A stretch of 64,000 nucleotides of DNA, taken from positions 1 through 64,000 of the forward strand of contig JAHEYQ010000008.1 of the NCBI GenBank assembly GCA_023251515.1. The letters run 5' to 3'. This document shows, in pieces, positions 54,599-62,786 of the stretch. Origin of the DNA: Bacteroidales bacterium. GTDB taxonomy: Bacteria > Bacteroidota > Bacteroidia > Bacteroidales > JACABE01. A program made the position numbers and the translations under genes. How positions within the stretch are numbered: the first letter of the stretch is position 1; each line of letters opens with the position of its first letter. Below the pieces are notes generated by a model. The model saw nothing but the letters and a program-made list of their open reading frames with translations. It was not told the DNA's origin and made no database searches.

Positions 54599-57232
54599 TT
54601 ATATAATCTGCTGTTTCAGTACTTTATAGTCTGTTTTGCCTGTTCCGAGCAAAGGAATTTCCTCAACTTTAATTAGTTTGTTTAACTTTACCAGATTAGG
54701 AAAACCACTTTCTTTCAGATAGGCATTGGCTTCTGCAATATCAATTTTTGATTTTGCAAATAAAACAATTTGTGGTGGTTCTATGGTATCGCTTCCTTCT
54801 ACTGCAAGCAAAACTTCTTCATCGCTGCCGTATTTTTTCAATAAAGCACCTTCAATAGCTGGCAGGCTAATCATTTCTCCGGCTATTTTGATAAATCTTT
54901 TCAAGCGTCCGGTAATAAACAGGAAGCCATCTTCATCTATACGACCTAAATCACCGGTTTTGTAATAATCATTTCCATTGATATTTACAAAAGGATTAGC
55001 TATATTTTTATCTTTATAACCACCAAAGATGCTTTCGCCTCTCACCATTATCATCCCTTCTTCGCCTTGCGGCAGAGGTTTAAAATGATTGAAATCAGCA
55101 ATTAAGAAATCAACACCTTTAATAAACTTTCCAACACTTTTTTCTTTTTGTATTTCCATCGGATTAATACTTAGTACCGGCGAACATTCGGTAATTCCAT
55201 ATCCTTCTAATATCCGGGCATTTTTATCTGCTTTATCATAAAAAGATTTTATGATAGCCGGATGCAGACTTTCGGCACCGGTAATTGCAAGTATTATCTC
55301 TTTTAAATCATCCTGAGTTGATACTGACAAAAGCATCTTTAAAAAAGTTGGTGTGGCAAGTAGTGTATTAGCACCTGTATGCTTTAATATTTTTAAAACT
55401 TCGCGGCTATCGGTAGGGTCTGGAGTATAAGCTACTTTTAAACCCGAAATCAACGGAAGTATGGTAAGTACAGTGAACCCAAAACTATGGAATGGAGGTA
55501 AGAATGAAAGTAATATGTTTTCGTTGCTGATTTTAATGATTTCGAAAACACCCCAAAGATTAGCTACAATGTTTTGATGTGTTAGCGGAACAGCTTTTGG
55601 CAATGATTCGCTGCCCGATGTAAACAGGATAACAGCAGTATCGTTGGGCTCAATATGGGTTTTTGCTTTAAAAATAAAGCTGAATAAGCCCGATAGTTTT
55701 GTTGTCAAACTAATTTCTTTTACTTTCTGCTCGAAGAAGATACATTTTTGTTTTACATTATCTGAAAGCAAATCCTGAACTTTATCGTGAAATGTTTTGG
55801 CGGTAAGAATTACTTTTAAATCGGCATCAGCTACACAATGATCCAGAACTTTTTTGCCAACTGTCCAGTTAAGCATTACCGGAACTTTGCCCGCCAAATA
55901 AGTGGAAATAACCAATAAAGTGGTACTTTGCAATGCCGGAAGCATAATTCCAACATATTTGCCATCTACTTCTTTTCTGATAATTTTTGAAACAACATAG
56001 GCTTTCAGCATAAAATCTTTGCGTGAAACACTTCCCATAATTTTATCATAAGCAAAGTGCTCTTTCTGATCCTGGCTAAAAACACTCAGAAAAGATTCAA
56101 CGATATTTTTTGTTTTGTCTACTTCTACTGTTTTATGGGCTGCAATTCTGTTTTTCAGAAATGAAGGTTTTAGAATATCTTTGCTTATTTGCTGGTTCAT
56201 AGCTATCCGACAGATATCGGCAACCAATGTAACAAATTCGATTTCAATTTGCGATACAACTTCGAAGCTTTGTTCTACATCGCTTATAATTGAAACCAAC
56301 ATTAATGAATCTACACTTAATTCTAATATCAGATTAGAGCTTATTTTGATTTCTGATTTTTGATTTCCTGTATTTTTGGCAATAATTTCTGCAACTTTTT
56401 GGAATATTTCATCCGGAATATCATCTGTTTGGGCTTGGGTATTGGTTTTTAAATCTGCCACAGAACCTTCTATTCTGTCGGGTAATTGACGTTTTAGTTC
56501 AGGGGCATAAAAGTAATGTTTTAAGAATTGAAGTTTTTCTTCGCCATTGATATTATATATTTCTTCAAGAAAAAGATTGAAAGCATTTTTACTTTCTTTC
56601 GATTTTATTTTTGCTTCTTCTGTGATATCAATAAATTCGATTTTTACATTTCTTCGTGGCAAAAAGAAAATCAGATTTGCCAAAACCATAAAGATGGCTT
56701 TTAGATAGGTTTTGATAAAATCGGGCGATTTGCCAATCCATGCTCTCGACCACATACTTCCCCACAACCCACTGATTCTGACTCCGATTACCTGAGTGTT
56801 TTCGGGAATATTGTCAACTATTGCCCAGGCACTTTGTTTGTTGAAAATCTTTTCGTAACCTTGTCCAACTATTTGTCCCGATGGATATAGCACCACACTT
56901 TTGCCGCTTTTTAATGCGTCAACAACATTGATATAGATGTTTTTCAATGCATCAGCATCACGGTTATTGCTGGTAATATCGCTTACGATAACTGTACCGA
57001 ATACATCAAATAGTTGTTTGAGTATCGGTTTGTTGTAATATATTTCAGAAGCCACAGGCACAGCTTTTATGTGCTTTAGTATCTGCGGGAAAAGTATTTG
57101 AGGATCTACCAAAGCCTGATGGTTGGGTAATATAAATTTCGGATTTGGGTTTTTGAGAATTTCAATTCCTTTAACCTCCACATTATATCGTAAAGAAAGA
57201 AGAAAACGGTAGATAGCGAGTATTATTTTCAT
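54599..57232 (-). CDS. Acyltransferase-ACP-AMP ligase fusion (Aas-like)
   Basis: The 877-residue protein has three modules. Residues 1-240 are a PlsC acyltransferase with the HX4D motif (His38, Asp43 in NHQALVDP). Residues about 270-350 are an acyl carrier domain with the phosphopantetheine serine in VDSL (Ser309). Residues about 370-877 are an AMP-forming ligase (ILFTSGSESLPKAV, GYGITECSPV, TGDLGRIDEDGFLFITGRLKRFIK). E. coli Aas has the acyltransferase and ligase without an internal ACP. Aas reacylates lysophospholipids using a fatty acid activated on ACP; here the carrier may be built in. The MFS partner is upstream, as in aas-lplT. Confidence 0.88.
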   Translation of the reverse strand: MKIILAIYRFLLSLRYNVEVKGIEILKNPNPKFILPNHQALVDPQILFPQILKHIKAVPVASEIYYNKPILKQLFDVFGTVIVSDITSNNRDADALKNIYINVVDALKSGKSVVLYPSGQIVGQGYEKIFNKQSAWAIVDNIPENTQVIGVRISGLWGSMWSRAWIGKSPDFIKTYLKAIFMVLANLIFFLPRRNVKIEFIDITEEAKIKSKESKNAFNLFLEEIYNINGEEKLQFLKHYFYAPELKRQLPDRIEGSVADLKTNTQAQTDDIPDEIFQKVAEIIAKNTGNQKSEIKISSNLILELSVDSLMLVSIISDVEQSFEVVSQIEIEFVTLVADICRIAMNQQISKDILKPSFLKNRIAAHKTVEVDKTKNIVESFLSVFSQDQKEHFAYDKIMGSVSRKDFMLKAYVVSKIIRKEVDGKYVGIMLPALQSTTLLVISTYLAGKVPVMLNWTVGKKVLDHCVADADLKVILTAKTFHDKVQDLLSDNVKQKCIFFEQKVKEISLTTKLSGLFSFIFKAKTHIEPNDTAVILFTSGSESLPKAVPLTHQNIVANLWGVFEIIKISNENILLSFLPPFHSFGFTVLTILPLISGLKVAYTPDPTDSREVLKILKHTGANTLLATPTFLKMLLSVSTQDDLKEIILAITGAESLHPAIIKSFYDKADKNARILEGYGITECSPVLSINPMEIQKEKSVGKFIKGVDFLIADFNHFKPLPQGEEGMIMVRGESIFGGYKDKNIANPFVNINGNDYYKTGDLGRIDEDGFLFITGRLKRFIKIAGEMISLPAIEGALLKKYGSDEEVLLAVEGSDTIEPPQIVLFAKSKIDIAEANAYLKESGFPNLVKLNKLIKVEEIPLLGTGKTDYKVLKQQII

Positions 57233-57283
57233 TTTTTTGTTGAATGTGTTTTAAGTTTTAAACGCCATAAATGACGTTGCTAA

Positions 57284-58513
57284 TTATTTGGATATCTTAA
57301 TCAATATTTTAAACCTGTTAAACATTTGGGGTACATATTTTATCATCATCAAACTCATTCCCGATATTAAAATTACCAGAAATATAAATACTGAATTTGT
57401 ACCGAAATTATCTGTGATTACTGCAAAAAGTGCGGCCGAAATAAAGATTAATAGAAATATCATGAAGTTTGAATAGGCTATCATATCGCCCTGCTTGCGT
57501 CCTTCTACGCTGTTTTGCACCGATGCACTTAGTGGAACCATATAAATTCCGCAAAACAAAGCGGTCAGAAATATCATGAAACCAAATAAAATGCCTGTGG
57601 GTTGCAGAAAAAACAGAATTAAGAGTGAAATGCACATACCTAATCCTCCAATGGGTGTTAAACCCAGTTCTATTTTCCCTTTTGAGATAATACCGGCTAA
57701 AAAGCTGCCCAATCCGATGCCTAATGCCGATGCCGTTAGTACATAGCCTGTTTGGGTGTTGGTCATTCCCAATGTTTTCGGACAATGAACCAATAATAAC
57801 ATTTGCAAAAAACTTCCTACCATCCAGAATGAAGATAAGCCTAATATAATAAGGTTTAATCCTTTTATTTGTGAAGCAAATTTAAAGGCTTTGTATTCAA
57901 ATACAAATGGTATAATGGTATCGTCGCTCTTTTTCATGGGTTGGCTTTCCGATACTTTTAAACGTGATATGGCAAACAGACTGATTAATGAGATAACGAC
58001 AAACAATCCGGACATCAGATAAAAATTGTAGTGGTCGGAAACGATGGTTGCCAGCAATGGGCCTAAAATGGCTCCGAAAAAGGTGAACATTTCGAGGGTT
58101 CCGGTACCGAACGACAATCCTTCGTTGCCACCAATGTCGCGTATTAAACCATATTTTGAAGGCGAAAACAAAGTACTTACCAAACCTAACAAAAAGATGC
58201 CTGCCATAACTATATATACGTTTTCGATATAAAAGCCTATGCTTCCGGCAATAACCAATATAAGTTCGGCTATGCGGGCTGCTATCATTATTTTCTTTTT
58301 ATACATGGTTTTGGATAAGCGTCCTGCCAAAGGCGAAAAAAATATGTACGACAAAACGTATAATCCCGAAGCCATTGATACAATCATAGATTCGTTGCCT
58401 TTGGCTACCCAGTTGATAGCCAACAGGCAGATTAATGTTTTGAAAAAATTATTATTGAAAACACCCAGAAAATTACTGGCAAATAAGGGTATCCATTTTG
58501 TTTTTGACTGCAT
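57284..58513 (-). CDS. MFS transporter, LplT-like
   Basis: At 409 residues, this is a major facilitator with about 12 membrane helices (signal-like FASNFLGVFNNNFFKTLICL at the start, RLSKTMYKKKIMIAARIAEL after the second helix). It stands 51 bp before the Aas-like gene on the same strand. In E. coli, LplT flips lysophospholipids inward for reacylation by Aas, so the same partnership is likely here. The family assignment rests mainly on this pairing, as MFS sequences vary. Confidence 0.82.
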   Translation of the reverse strand: MQSKTKWIPLFASNFLGVFNNNFFKTLICLLAINWVAKGNESMIVSMASGLYVLSYIFFSPLAGRLSKTMYKKKIMIAARIAELILVIAGSIGFYIENVYIVMAGIFLLGLVSTLFSPSKYGLIRDIGGNEGLSFGTGTLEMFTFFGAILGPLLATIVSDHYNFYLMSGLFVVISLISLFAISRLKVSESQPMKKSDDTIIPFVFEYKAFKFASQIKGLNLIILGLSSFWMVGSFLQMLLLVHCPKTLGMTNTQTGYVLTASALGIGLGSFLAGIISKGKIELGLTPIGGLGMCISLLILFFLQPTGILFGFMIFLTALFCGIYMVPLSASVQNSVEGRKQGDMIAYSNFMIFLLIFISAALFAVITDNFGTNSVFIFLVILISGMSLMMIKYVPQMFNRFKILIKISK

Positions 58514-58593
58514 GCTTGTATTGTTGGTTATTTTTTGCTGTTTTTAAACTATAGAAATAATAAACGAAAACGACTTTTAAGTATTATTGTTTG

Positions 58594-58601
58594 CAAATAT
58601 A
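58594..58601 (-). promoter_or_regulatory. -7 box of the lplT-aas unit
   Basis: Read on the minus strand it is TATATTTG, a full TAnnTTTG match, 80 bp before the MFS start. A -33 TTG at normal spacing is not clear. Confidence 0.5.
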
Positions 58602-58700
58602 TGATTTTATATTTAAGGATTGAAATTGCAAATGATTTTTGGTGCTAACCAATGGTATATTTTGGCAGTTGAGATATTTCTTGTAAAATACAATAGTAGC

Positions 58701-59170
58701 TGATTTGCAATCGAACGTTCCTGATTTGCAATCGAACGTTCCTGATTTGCAATAGAACGTTCCTGATTTACCATTGAAAGCTCCCGATTCACCATTGAAA
58801 GCTCCCGATTGGAAAAAGAATTCACGCGCTTGTGTGAAGTAAGCAAAACGAGTGTGCAGAATGCTCCCGCACGTGTTCCGAACGCTCCCGATTTACCGTT
58901 GAAGGCTCCCGATTTGGGTTTTGTGCTTCGGATTTACAATTGAAGACTCCCGAATGAGGTTTGAAGCTATGGATTTGCAGTAGAAGGCTCCCGATTCATC
59001 GTTGAGTGCTCCCGATTTAGCGTCGGAGGCTTGGATTTGCAGTTGAAAGCAATCGCTTCACTTTTGAAAGCACCCGATTCGCAATCGAACGCTCCCGAAT
59101 CGCAATTGAATGCTCCCGAATCGCAATTGAATGCTCCCGATTTGTAATTGAAGGCTCGCGATTAAATGTT
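58701..59170 (+). repeat. Degenerate 21-bp tandem array
   Basis: About 20 imperfect units of 21 bp. The consensus starts CGATTTGCAA, continues TTGAA and ends GCTCC; early units have TCC in place of the last C's and A/C variation. Three units at 58701-58763 are nearly identical; units at about 59079-59141 are another near-identical group; the middle is irregular, with partial or merged units. The length is a multiple of three, and on the minus strand the early units read as a heptapeptide ERSIANQ repeat. The last unit runs into the conserved block shared with copies A and B. Confidence 0.9.
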
Positions 59171-59305
59171 GAGATATTGTATTTCAATAGATTAAGGCGT
59201 TTTTGTTGTTTGAAGAGTTGTAAAAAGGGAATTTAATGGAAATTTTATTTTTTTATGGGGGTCTTCTGAACATTTCTTTTTTCTTAGTTAAACTTCAATT
59301 TTAAT
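59150..59305 (+). repeat. Conserved block and outer part of repeat copy C
   Basis: 59150-59213 matches copy A (2-65) with one mismatch. The rest up to 59305 aligns with copy B's outer part (42754-42924, inverted) with substitutions and indels. Confidence 0.85.
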
Positions 59306-59369
59306 ATCTTGCTTGCATAAAAGAATCTAATTTTAAGAACCCCTTTTTAATTGATTTAATTTTCCCTTG

Positions 59370-59456
59370 ATGAAACAGGAAGCAAAAATCAACGGTTACC
59401 ACTGTTTTGCTGAAAATTGTGGAAGGCGGGTTGGCTTCGAAATGCAGAAAGCCTAA
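59370..59456 (+). CDS. 28-codon ORF inside repeat copy C
   Basis: Same frame as the ORF in copy B, with Gly9 for Val9. It starts MKQEAKIN, has HCFAENCGRR in the middle and ends GFEMQKA. Whether it is translated is unknown. Confidence 0.25.
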   Translation: MKQEAKINGYHCFAENCGRRVGFEMQKA

Positions 59457-59490
59457 ACAAAACCTCAACCTAACAGGTTTTTGAAACCTG

Positions 59491-59522
59491 TTGGGTTTGG
59501 TTTATAAAAATTTGTATTTTTG
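59491..59522 (+). promoter_or_regulatory. Outward promoter in repeat copy C
   Basis: TTG (59491-59493) and TATTTTTG (59515-59522) are 21 bp apart, a good consensus match. It reads toward the 59642-60307 gene, 119 bp away. Confidence 0.65.
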
Positions 59523-59641
59523 TAGAAAAATAAATTAATAATCAATAAAATGAATAATAATCTTTGTTGGCAATATATTTATAGGAAATATGCAATTGGG
59601 GATGTTTATTTGTTTTAAGCAATATTAAAAAAAACAAACAA

Positions 59642-60307
59642 ATGAATTACGACAAAGAAAAATACAAAGTTTGGAATTGGAAAAGTCCAGTGATTTTACA
59701 TTGGATAATTAATCCTGGATTGGCTATTAATGAATTGATTTTGGGACAAACAATCCCAAAAATAATGTTGATAGAACGAGAAGGGGAAAAACCATTTTAT
59801 CAACGTTCTTTAGTTCCTTGTCCTCATTGTGGGACACTTCATAACGGACTTAAATGGTCCTCACAAAATAAGACTGCTTTTAAAAATTGGTTTGGTTATT
59901 ACTGTGACAATTGCAAAGGAATAATTCCAGTACAGAGAAATTTGACCTCTTTAATATTTCTTGCTTTGACTTTTCCGATATGGGGATGGTTCAGAAAATC
60001 AATAAAACTAAGCTGGTTAAACAAACAACCAGAAAGATATAGAAACATAAATCTTGAAATTCCGGAAAAGAATAATACAACAAAGAAATGGTTAAAATTA
60101 GGACTTTTCTTTGGACTCTTCATGTATGTTGCAATGACTATTATATTTCCACTAATTGACCAAAAAGAAATAACACAAAAAAGTCTTTTGATTGGCATAC
60201 CATTGTGGCTAATTTGCGGATTGGGTTGGGGATTAACTATGAAATGGTGGATGAATAAAAAAGGAAAAGAAAATAAAGCCCATACGAGTAACCTGCCCCG
60301 TCAGTAA
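59642..60307 (+). CDS. Membrane protein with zinc-ribbon-like motif, unknown
   Basis: The 221-residue protein has a CPHC...CDNC pair (about residues 59-62 and 88-91), as in a zinc ribbon, followed by hydrophobic segments at about 103-117, 151-170 and 181-198. The soluble N-terminal part is Trp-rich. I do not recognise the family. It lies downstream of repeat copy C and before yebC, and like the gene beside copy B it is a small, probably accessory membrane protein. Base use is AT-rich. Confidence 0.65.
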   Translation: MNYDKEKYKVWNWKSPVILHWIINPGLAINELILGQTIPKIMLIEREGEKPFYQRSLVPCPHCGTLHNGLKWSSQNKTAFKNWFGYYCDNCKGIIPVQRNLTSLIFLALTFPIWGWFRKSIKLSWLNKQPERYRNINLEIPEKNNTTKKWLKLGLFFGLFMYVAMTIIFPLIDQKEITQKSLLIGIPLWLICGLGWGLTMKWWMNKKGKENKAHTSNLPRQ

Positions 60308-60537
60308 TTAGCTAACATTGACAGCAAAAAAATTGGAATAATAACAAATAAGCAGACAAATCATGAATTTTATATTATTTAAAAGGATTTCAGATGTCAC
60401 AGGCTTAATTGCAGCATTGACATTTGCAAAGAGAAAGTCTGCTGAATTATCAATATACATTTGTGCTTACATGTATATATTTGATTATAAATAAATCAGT
60501 ATTCATAAAATATATTGATACAAAGATTCAATAAAAT
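60308..60537. other. Intergenic region, no gene seen
   Basis: There is no supported ORF. Similarity to the sequence left of the yebC fragment (about 10308-10322) begins near 60525, so the duplicated segment extends slightly beyond the terminator. Confidence 0.45.
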
Positions 60538-60576
60538 AAAAAAAGCGAGCTGCCTCAACAGTTCGCTTTTTTTCTG
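60538..60576 (-). terminator. yebC terminator
   Basis: The stem AAAAAGCGAGCTG / CAGTTCGCTTTTT has one wobble pair. On the minus strand it ends in T residues, 22 bp after yebC. A mutated copy lies at about 10323-10360. Confidence 0.85.
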
Positions 60577-60597
60577 ATATATCAACAAAACGAATAA

Positions 60598-61317
60598 TTA
60601 TTCTTTCGATTTCATATTGTGAAACACATTGGTAACGTCTTCGTCTTCTTCCAGTTTTTCGAGAAGTTTGTCAACGTCAAGTTGTTGCTCGGCGGTTAAC
60701 TCTTTCATTTCAGTCGGAATGCGTTCAAACTCGAAAGTAGAAATAACAAAATTATTTTCTTCCAGATATTTCTGAATAGGCCCAAAGCAAGTAAATTCGG
60801 CATAAATCATAATAAACTGATCTTCCTCAAAAACATCTTCGGCACCAAAATCAATCAATTCAAATTCGAGTTCTTCCAGATTAATACCTTCTTTTTTCTC
60901 AACTTTAAAAGAACATTTGCGTTCGAACAAAAAATCGAGCATACCGGTAGTACCTAAAGTTCCGTTGTATTTATTAAAATAACTACGCACATTGGCTACA
61001 GTACGAACCGGATTATCAGTAGCAGTTTCAACCAGAATGGCAATGCCATGAGGTCCTTTGCCTTCATAAACCAATTCTTTGTAATCCTTAGTGTCTTTTT
61101 CGGTAGCTTTTTTAATAGCTCTTTCCACATTTTCGCGTGGCATATTTTCAGATTTTGCATTCTGAATCAAAAGTCTCAAACGAGGATTGGTATGCGGATC
61201 GCCACCACCTGCTTTGGCAGCCATGGTAATTTCTCTGCCTATTTTGGTGAATACCTTTGACATATTGCCCCAGCGTTTAAACTTACGCGCTTTACGAAAC
61301 TCAAATGCTCTTCCCAT
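60598..61317 (-). CDS. yebC: YebC/PmpR family transcriptional regulator
   Basis: The 239-residue protein opens MGRAFEFRKARKFKRWGNMSKVFTKIGREI and contains NPRLRLLIQNAKSENMPRENVERAI and IAILVETATDNPVRTVANVRSYF, all typical of the YebC family. Recent work links YebC-type proteins to relief of ribosome stalling as well as to transcription control. The length is normal. A decayed copy of its last 65-70 codons lies at 10380-10582. Confidence 0.94.
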   Translation of the reverse strand: MGRAFEFRKARKFKRWGNMSKVFTKIGREITMAAKAGGGDPHTNPRLRLLIQNAKSENMPRENVERAIKKATEKDTKDYKELVYEGKGPHGIAILVETATDNPVRTVANVRSYFNKYNGTLGTTGMLDFLFERKCSFKVEKKEGINLEELEFELIDFGAEDVFEEDQFIMIYAEFTCFGPIQKYLEENNFVISTFEFERIPTEMKELTAEQQLDVDKLLEKLEEDEDVTNVFHNMKSKE

Positions 61318-61365
61318 TATTTTATGTATTTATTTTTTTGTAATTTTAAGAATAATATTAAGATG

Positions 61366-61393
61366 CAAAGATAATATTAAAATATAAAAACAA
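61366..61393 (-). promoter_or_regulatory. yebC promoter
   Basis: On the minus strand, TTG (61391-61393) and TATCTTTG (61366-61373) are 17 bp apart. The start codon is 48 bp downstream of the box. Confidence 0.65.
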
Positions 61394-61468
61394 AAAAAAG
61401 CAGACAAATAAATTCATCCGCTTTCGTATCTTTTTCCTATCAAAAAACTTAATCTTTAATTAATTCAA

Positions 61469-61777
61469 TTATCTTTTCTTTGAGTGATTTCTCTCATAAA
61501 TCAGAATTTTTTCATTTTCAGCATTATCAACTGCAAAAGATTTTAGCTGACCTTCTTCAACCAAATCTATTTTTTTCCCTGTAATTTGTTGCAAATCATT
61601 TATAATTCTTACATATTTGAATAATGAAACTTTTGTATCGGGAATAAAATTGACTAAAATATCAATATCACTTTTCGGAGTTTCTTCCTCGCGGGCATAA
61701 GAACCAAATATCCACGCTTTTTCGATAGGCTGACACGAAAAATATTCAGTTATTTTATTTGCAATTAGACTGTTCAT
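61469..61777 (-). CDS. MNT-type minimal nucleotidyltransferase
   Basis: The 102-residue protein has the nucleotidyltransferase signature GSYAREEETPKSDIDILV (residues about 25-42), with the two Asp of SDIDILV as metal ligands. MNT proteins usually pair with a HEPN partner as an antitoxin/toxin unit, sometimes AMPylating the toxin. No HEPN gene is seen on either side (yebC upstream on the genome map, oxidoreductase on the other side), so it appears to be an orphan. A -7 box lies 22 bp before the start. Confidence 0.85.
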   Translation of the reverse strand: MNSLIANKITEYFSCQPIEKAWIFGSYAREEETPKSDIDILVNFIPDTKVSLFKYVRIINDLQQITGKKIDLVEEGQLKSFAVDNAENEKILIYERNHSKKR

Positions 61778-61799
61778 TATTCACTCTGAAATTAAAAAA

Positions 61800-61807
61800 C
61801 AAAGATA
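61800..61807 (-). promoter_or_regulatory. -7 box of the MNT gene
   Basis: It reads TATCTTTG on the minus strand, a full TAnnTTTG match, 22 bp before the start codon. Confidence 0.55.
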
Positions 61808-61855
61808 ATACATTTTATTATTGTTTAGTATTTTGCTTTAAATATTATTCAACAA

Positions 61856-61890
61856 AAAAAGCGAACCAATTTAATCAGTTCGCTTTTTTT
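61856..61890 (-). terminator. Terminator of the oxidoreductase operon
   Basis: The stem GCGAAC (61861-61866) / GTTCGC (61878-61883) is flanked by A and T runs that extend it to both sides. It ends the operon that starts beyond the right edge. Confidence 0.75.
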
Positions 61891-61911
61891 TATATAATCC
61901 CAACTAATATA

Positions 61912-62751
61912 TTAATATTCAGCTGGTAATTCTTTCATTTGTTTCAATGTAAATACAGGGCCGTCTTTGCAAACAAAAACTTTACCAACATTACATCTGC
62001 CGCATTTACCAAAACCGCATTTCATACGATTTTCCAAAGTGGTAAAAATATTTTCGTCGGTAAAACCCAGTTTTTCTAATACCGGAAAAGTATATTTAAT
62101 CATCACAGGAGGTCCGCAAACAATGGCAATGGTATTTTCGCTGCTTGGCGAAATTTCCGACAAAACGGTGGGTACAAAACCAACTTTGCCATTCCATTCT
62201 GGTGTTTCGCCACCCGGATCAACGGTAGTAACCAATTTTACATCAGGTCTTTCTTCCCATTCTTTAAGTTCGTGTTTGTAAACCAGATCGGCAACCGAAC
62301 GGGCACCGTATAGAATAGTAACATCCTTAAAGTTTTCGCGCAAATCCAGACAATTCCATATAACGCTACGCATAGGAGGCAACGCAATTCCACCAGCAAT
62401 AAACAAAAGGTTTTTGCCTTTCCATTCTTCAATCGGGAAAATATTGCCGTAAGGTCCTCTGAAACCGATAATATCGCCTTCGCCCATGTTAGCCAGTGCT
62501 TTTGTTACACGACCAGCTTCACGGAAAGTACATTCGATATAACCTTTACGTGTAGGTGCTGAGGCAATACAAAAAGTAGATTCACCTTCACCATATACAG
62601 AATATTCGCCAAATTGTCCTGTTCTGAAATTGAATTTTTCAGCATCCTCATCATTCATAAATTTTAATCGAAAAGTTTTTACAAAAGGAGCCTCTTCTGT
62701 AACTTTTTCAATTTTCATCTTATAAGGAACATATATATTTTTGTTTTCCAT
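61912..62751 (-). CDS. FAD/NAD(P)-binding oxidoreductase, HydG/AsrB-like
   Basis: The 279-residue protein has the ferredoxin reductase fold: FAD segment FRTGQFGEYSVYG, NAD(P) segment FIAGGIALPPMRSVIW and a C-terminal 2Fe-2S motif CGFGKCGRCNVGKVFVC (CX4CX2CX7C). This is the layout of the gamma subunit of sulfhydrogenases, AsrB and FloxA. It would pass electrons between NAD(P)H and the Fe-S subunit encoded upstream (35 bp). The overall complex is not complete in the window. Confidence 0.85.
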   Translation of the reverse strand: MENKNIYVPYKMKIEKVTEEAPFVKTFRLKFMNDEDAEKFNFRTGQFGEYSVYGEGESTFCIASAPTRKGYIECTFREAGRVTKALANMGEGDIIGFRGPYGNIFPIEEWKGKNLLFIAGGIALPPMRSVIWNCLDLRENFKDVTILYGARSVADLVYKHELKEWEERPDVKLVTTVDPGGETPEWNGKVGFVPTVLSEISPSSENTIAIVCGPPVMIKYTFPVLEKLGFTDENIFTTLENRMKCGFGKCGRCNVGKVFVCKDGPVFTLKQMKELPAEY

Positions 62752-62786
62752 TTTTATATAATGTTATTCTGCTTTAAAACAATAGA

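Larger units (their letters stand above)
59306..59535 (+). repeat. 230-bp dispersed repeat, copy C
   Basis: It is identical to the reverse complement of 42524-42753 except for one base. It contains a 28-codon ORF (59370-59456), a palindrome at 59472-59492 and an outward promoter at 59491-59522. Similarity goes on at lower level to an ATG at 59550, the position equal to the start codon of the gene beside copy B. Here that ATG opens only a 22-codon frame. Confidence 0.93.

Noticed and set aside
58613..58846. 77-residue minus-strand ORF with ERSIANQ/NRELSMV heptad repeats
   Set aside because: It is a translation of the 21-bp DNA array, which stays open because the unit length is a multiple of three. 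The array degenerates outside this frame, and similar DNA is found without the ORF in copies A and B.
58701..59170. CRISPR array
   Set aside because: The 21-bp units are adjacent without unique spacers, are too variable, and no cas gene is near.
59550..59618. 22-codon ORF after repeat copy C
   Set aside because: It is at the place of the start codon beside copy B but stops quickly and has no similarity to that protein.
60280..60345. Integron attC-like site at the end of the 59642 gene
   Set aside because: The words GCCCAT and GCTAAC drew attention, but no paired inverted core sites could be built and no integrase gene is visible.
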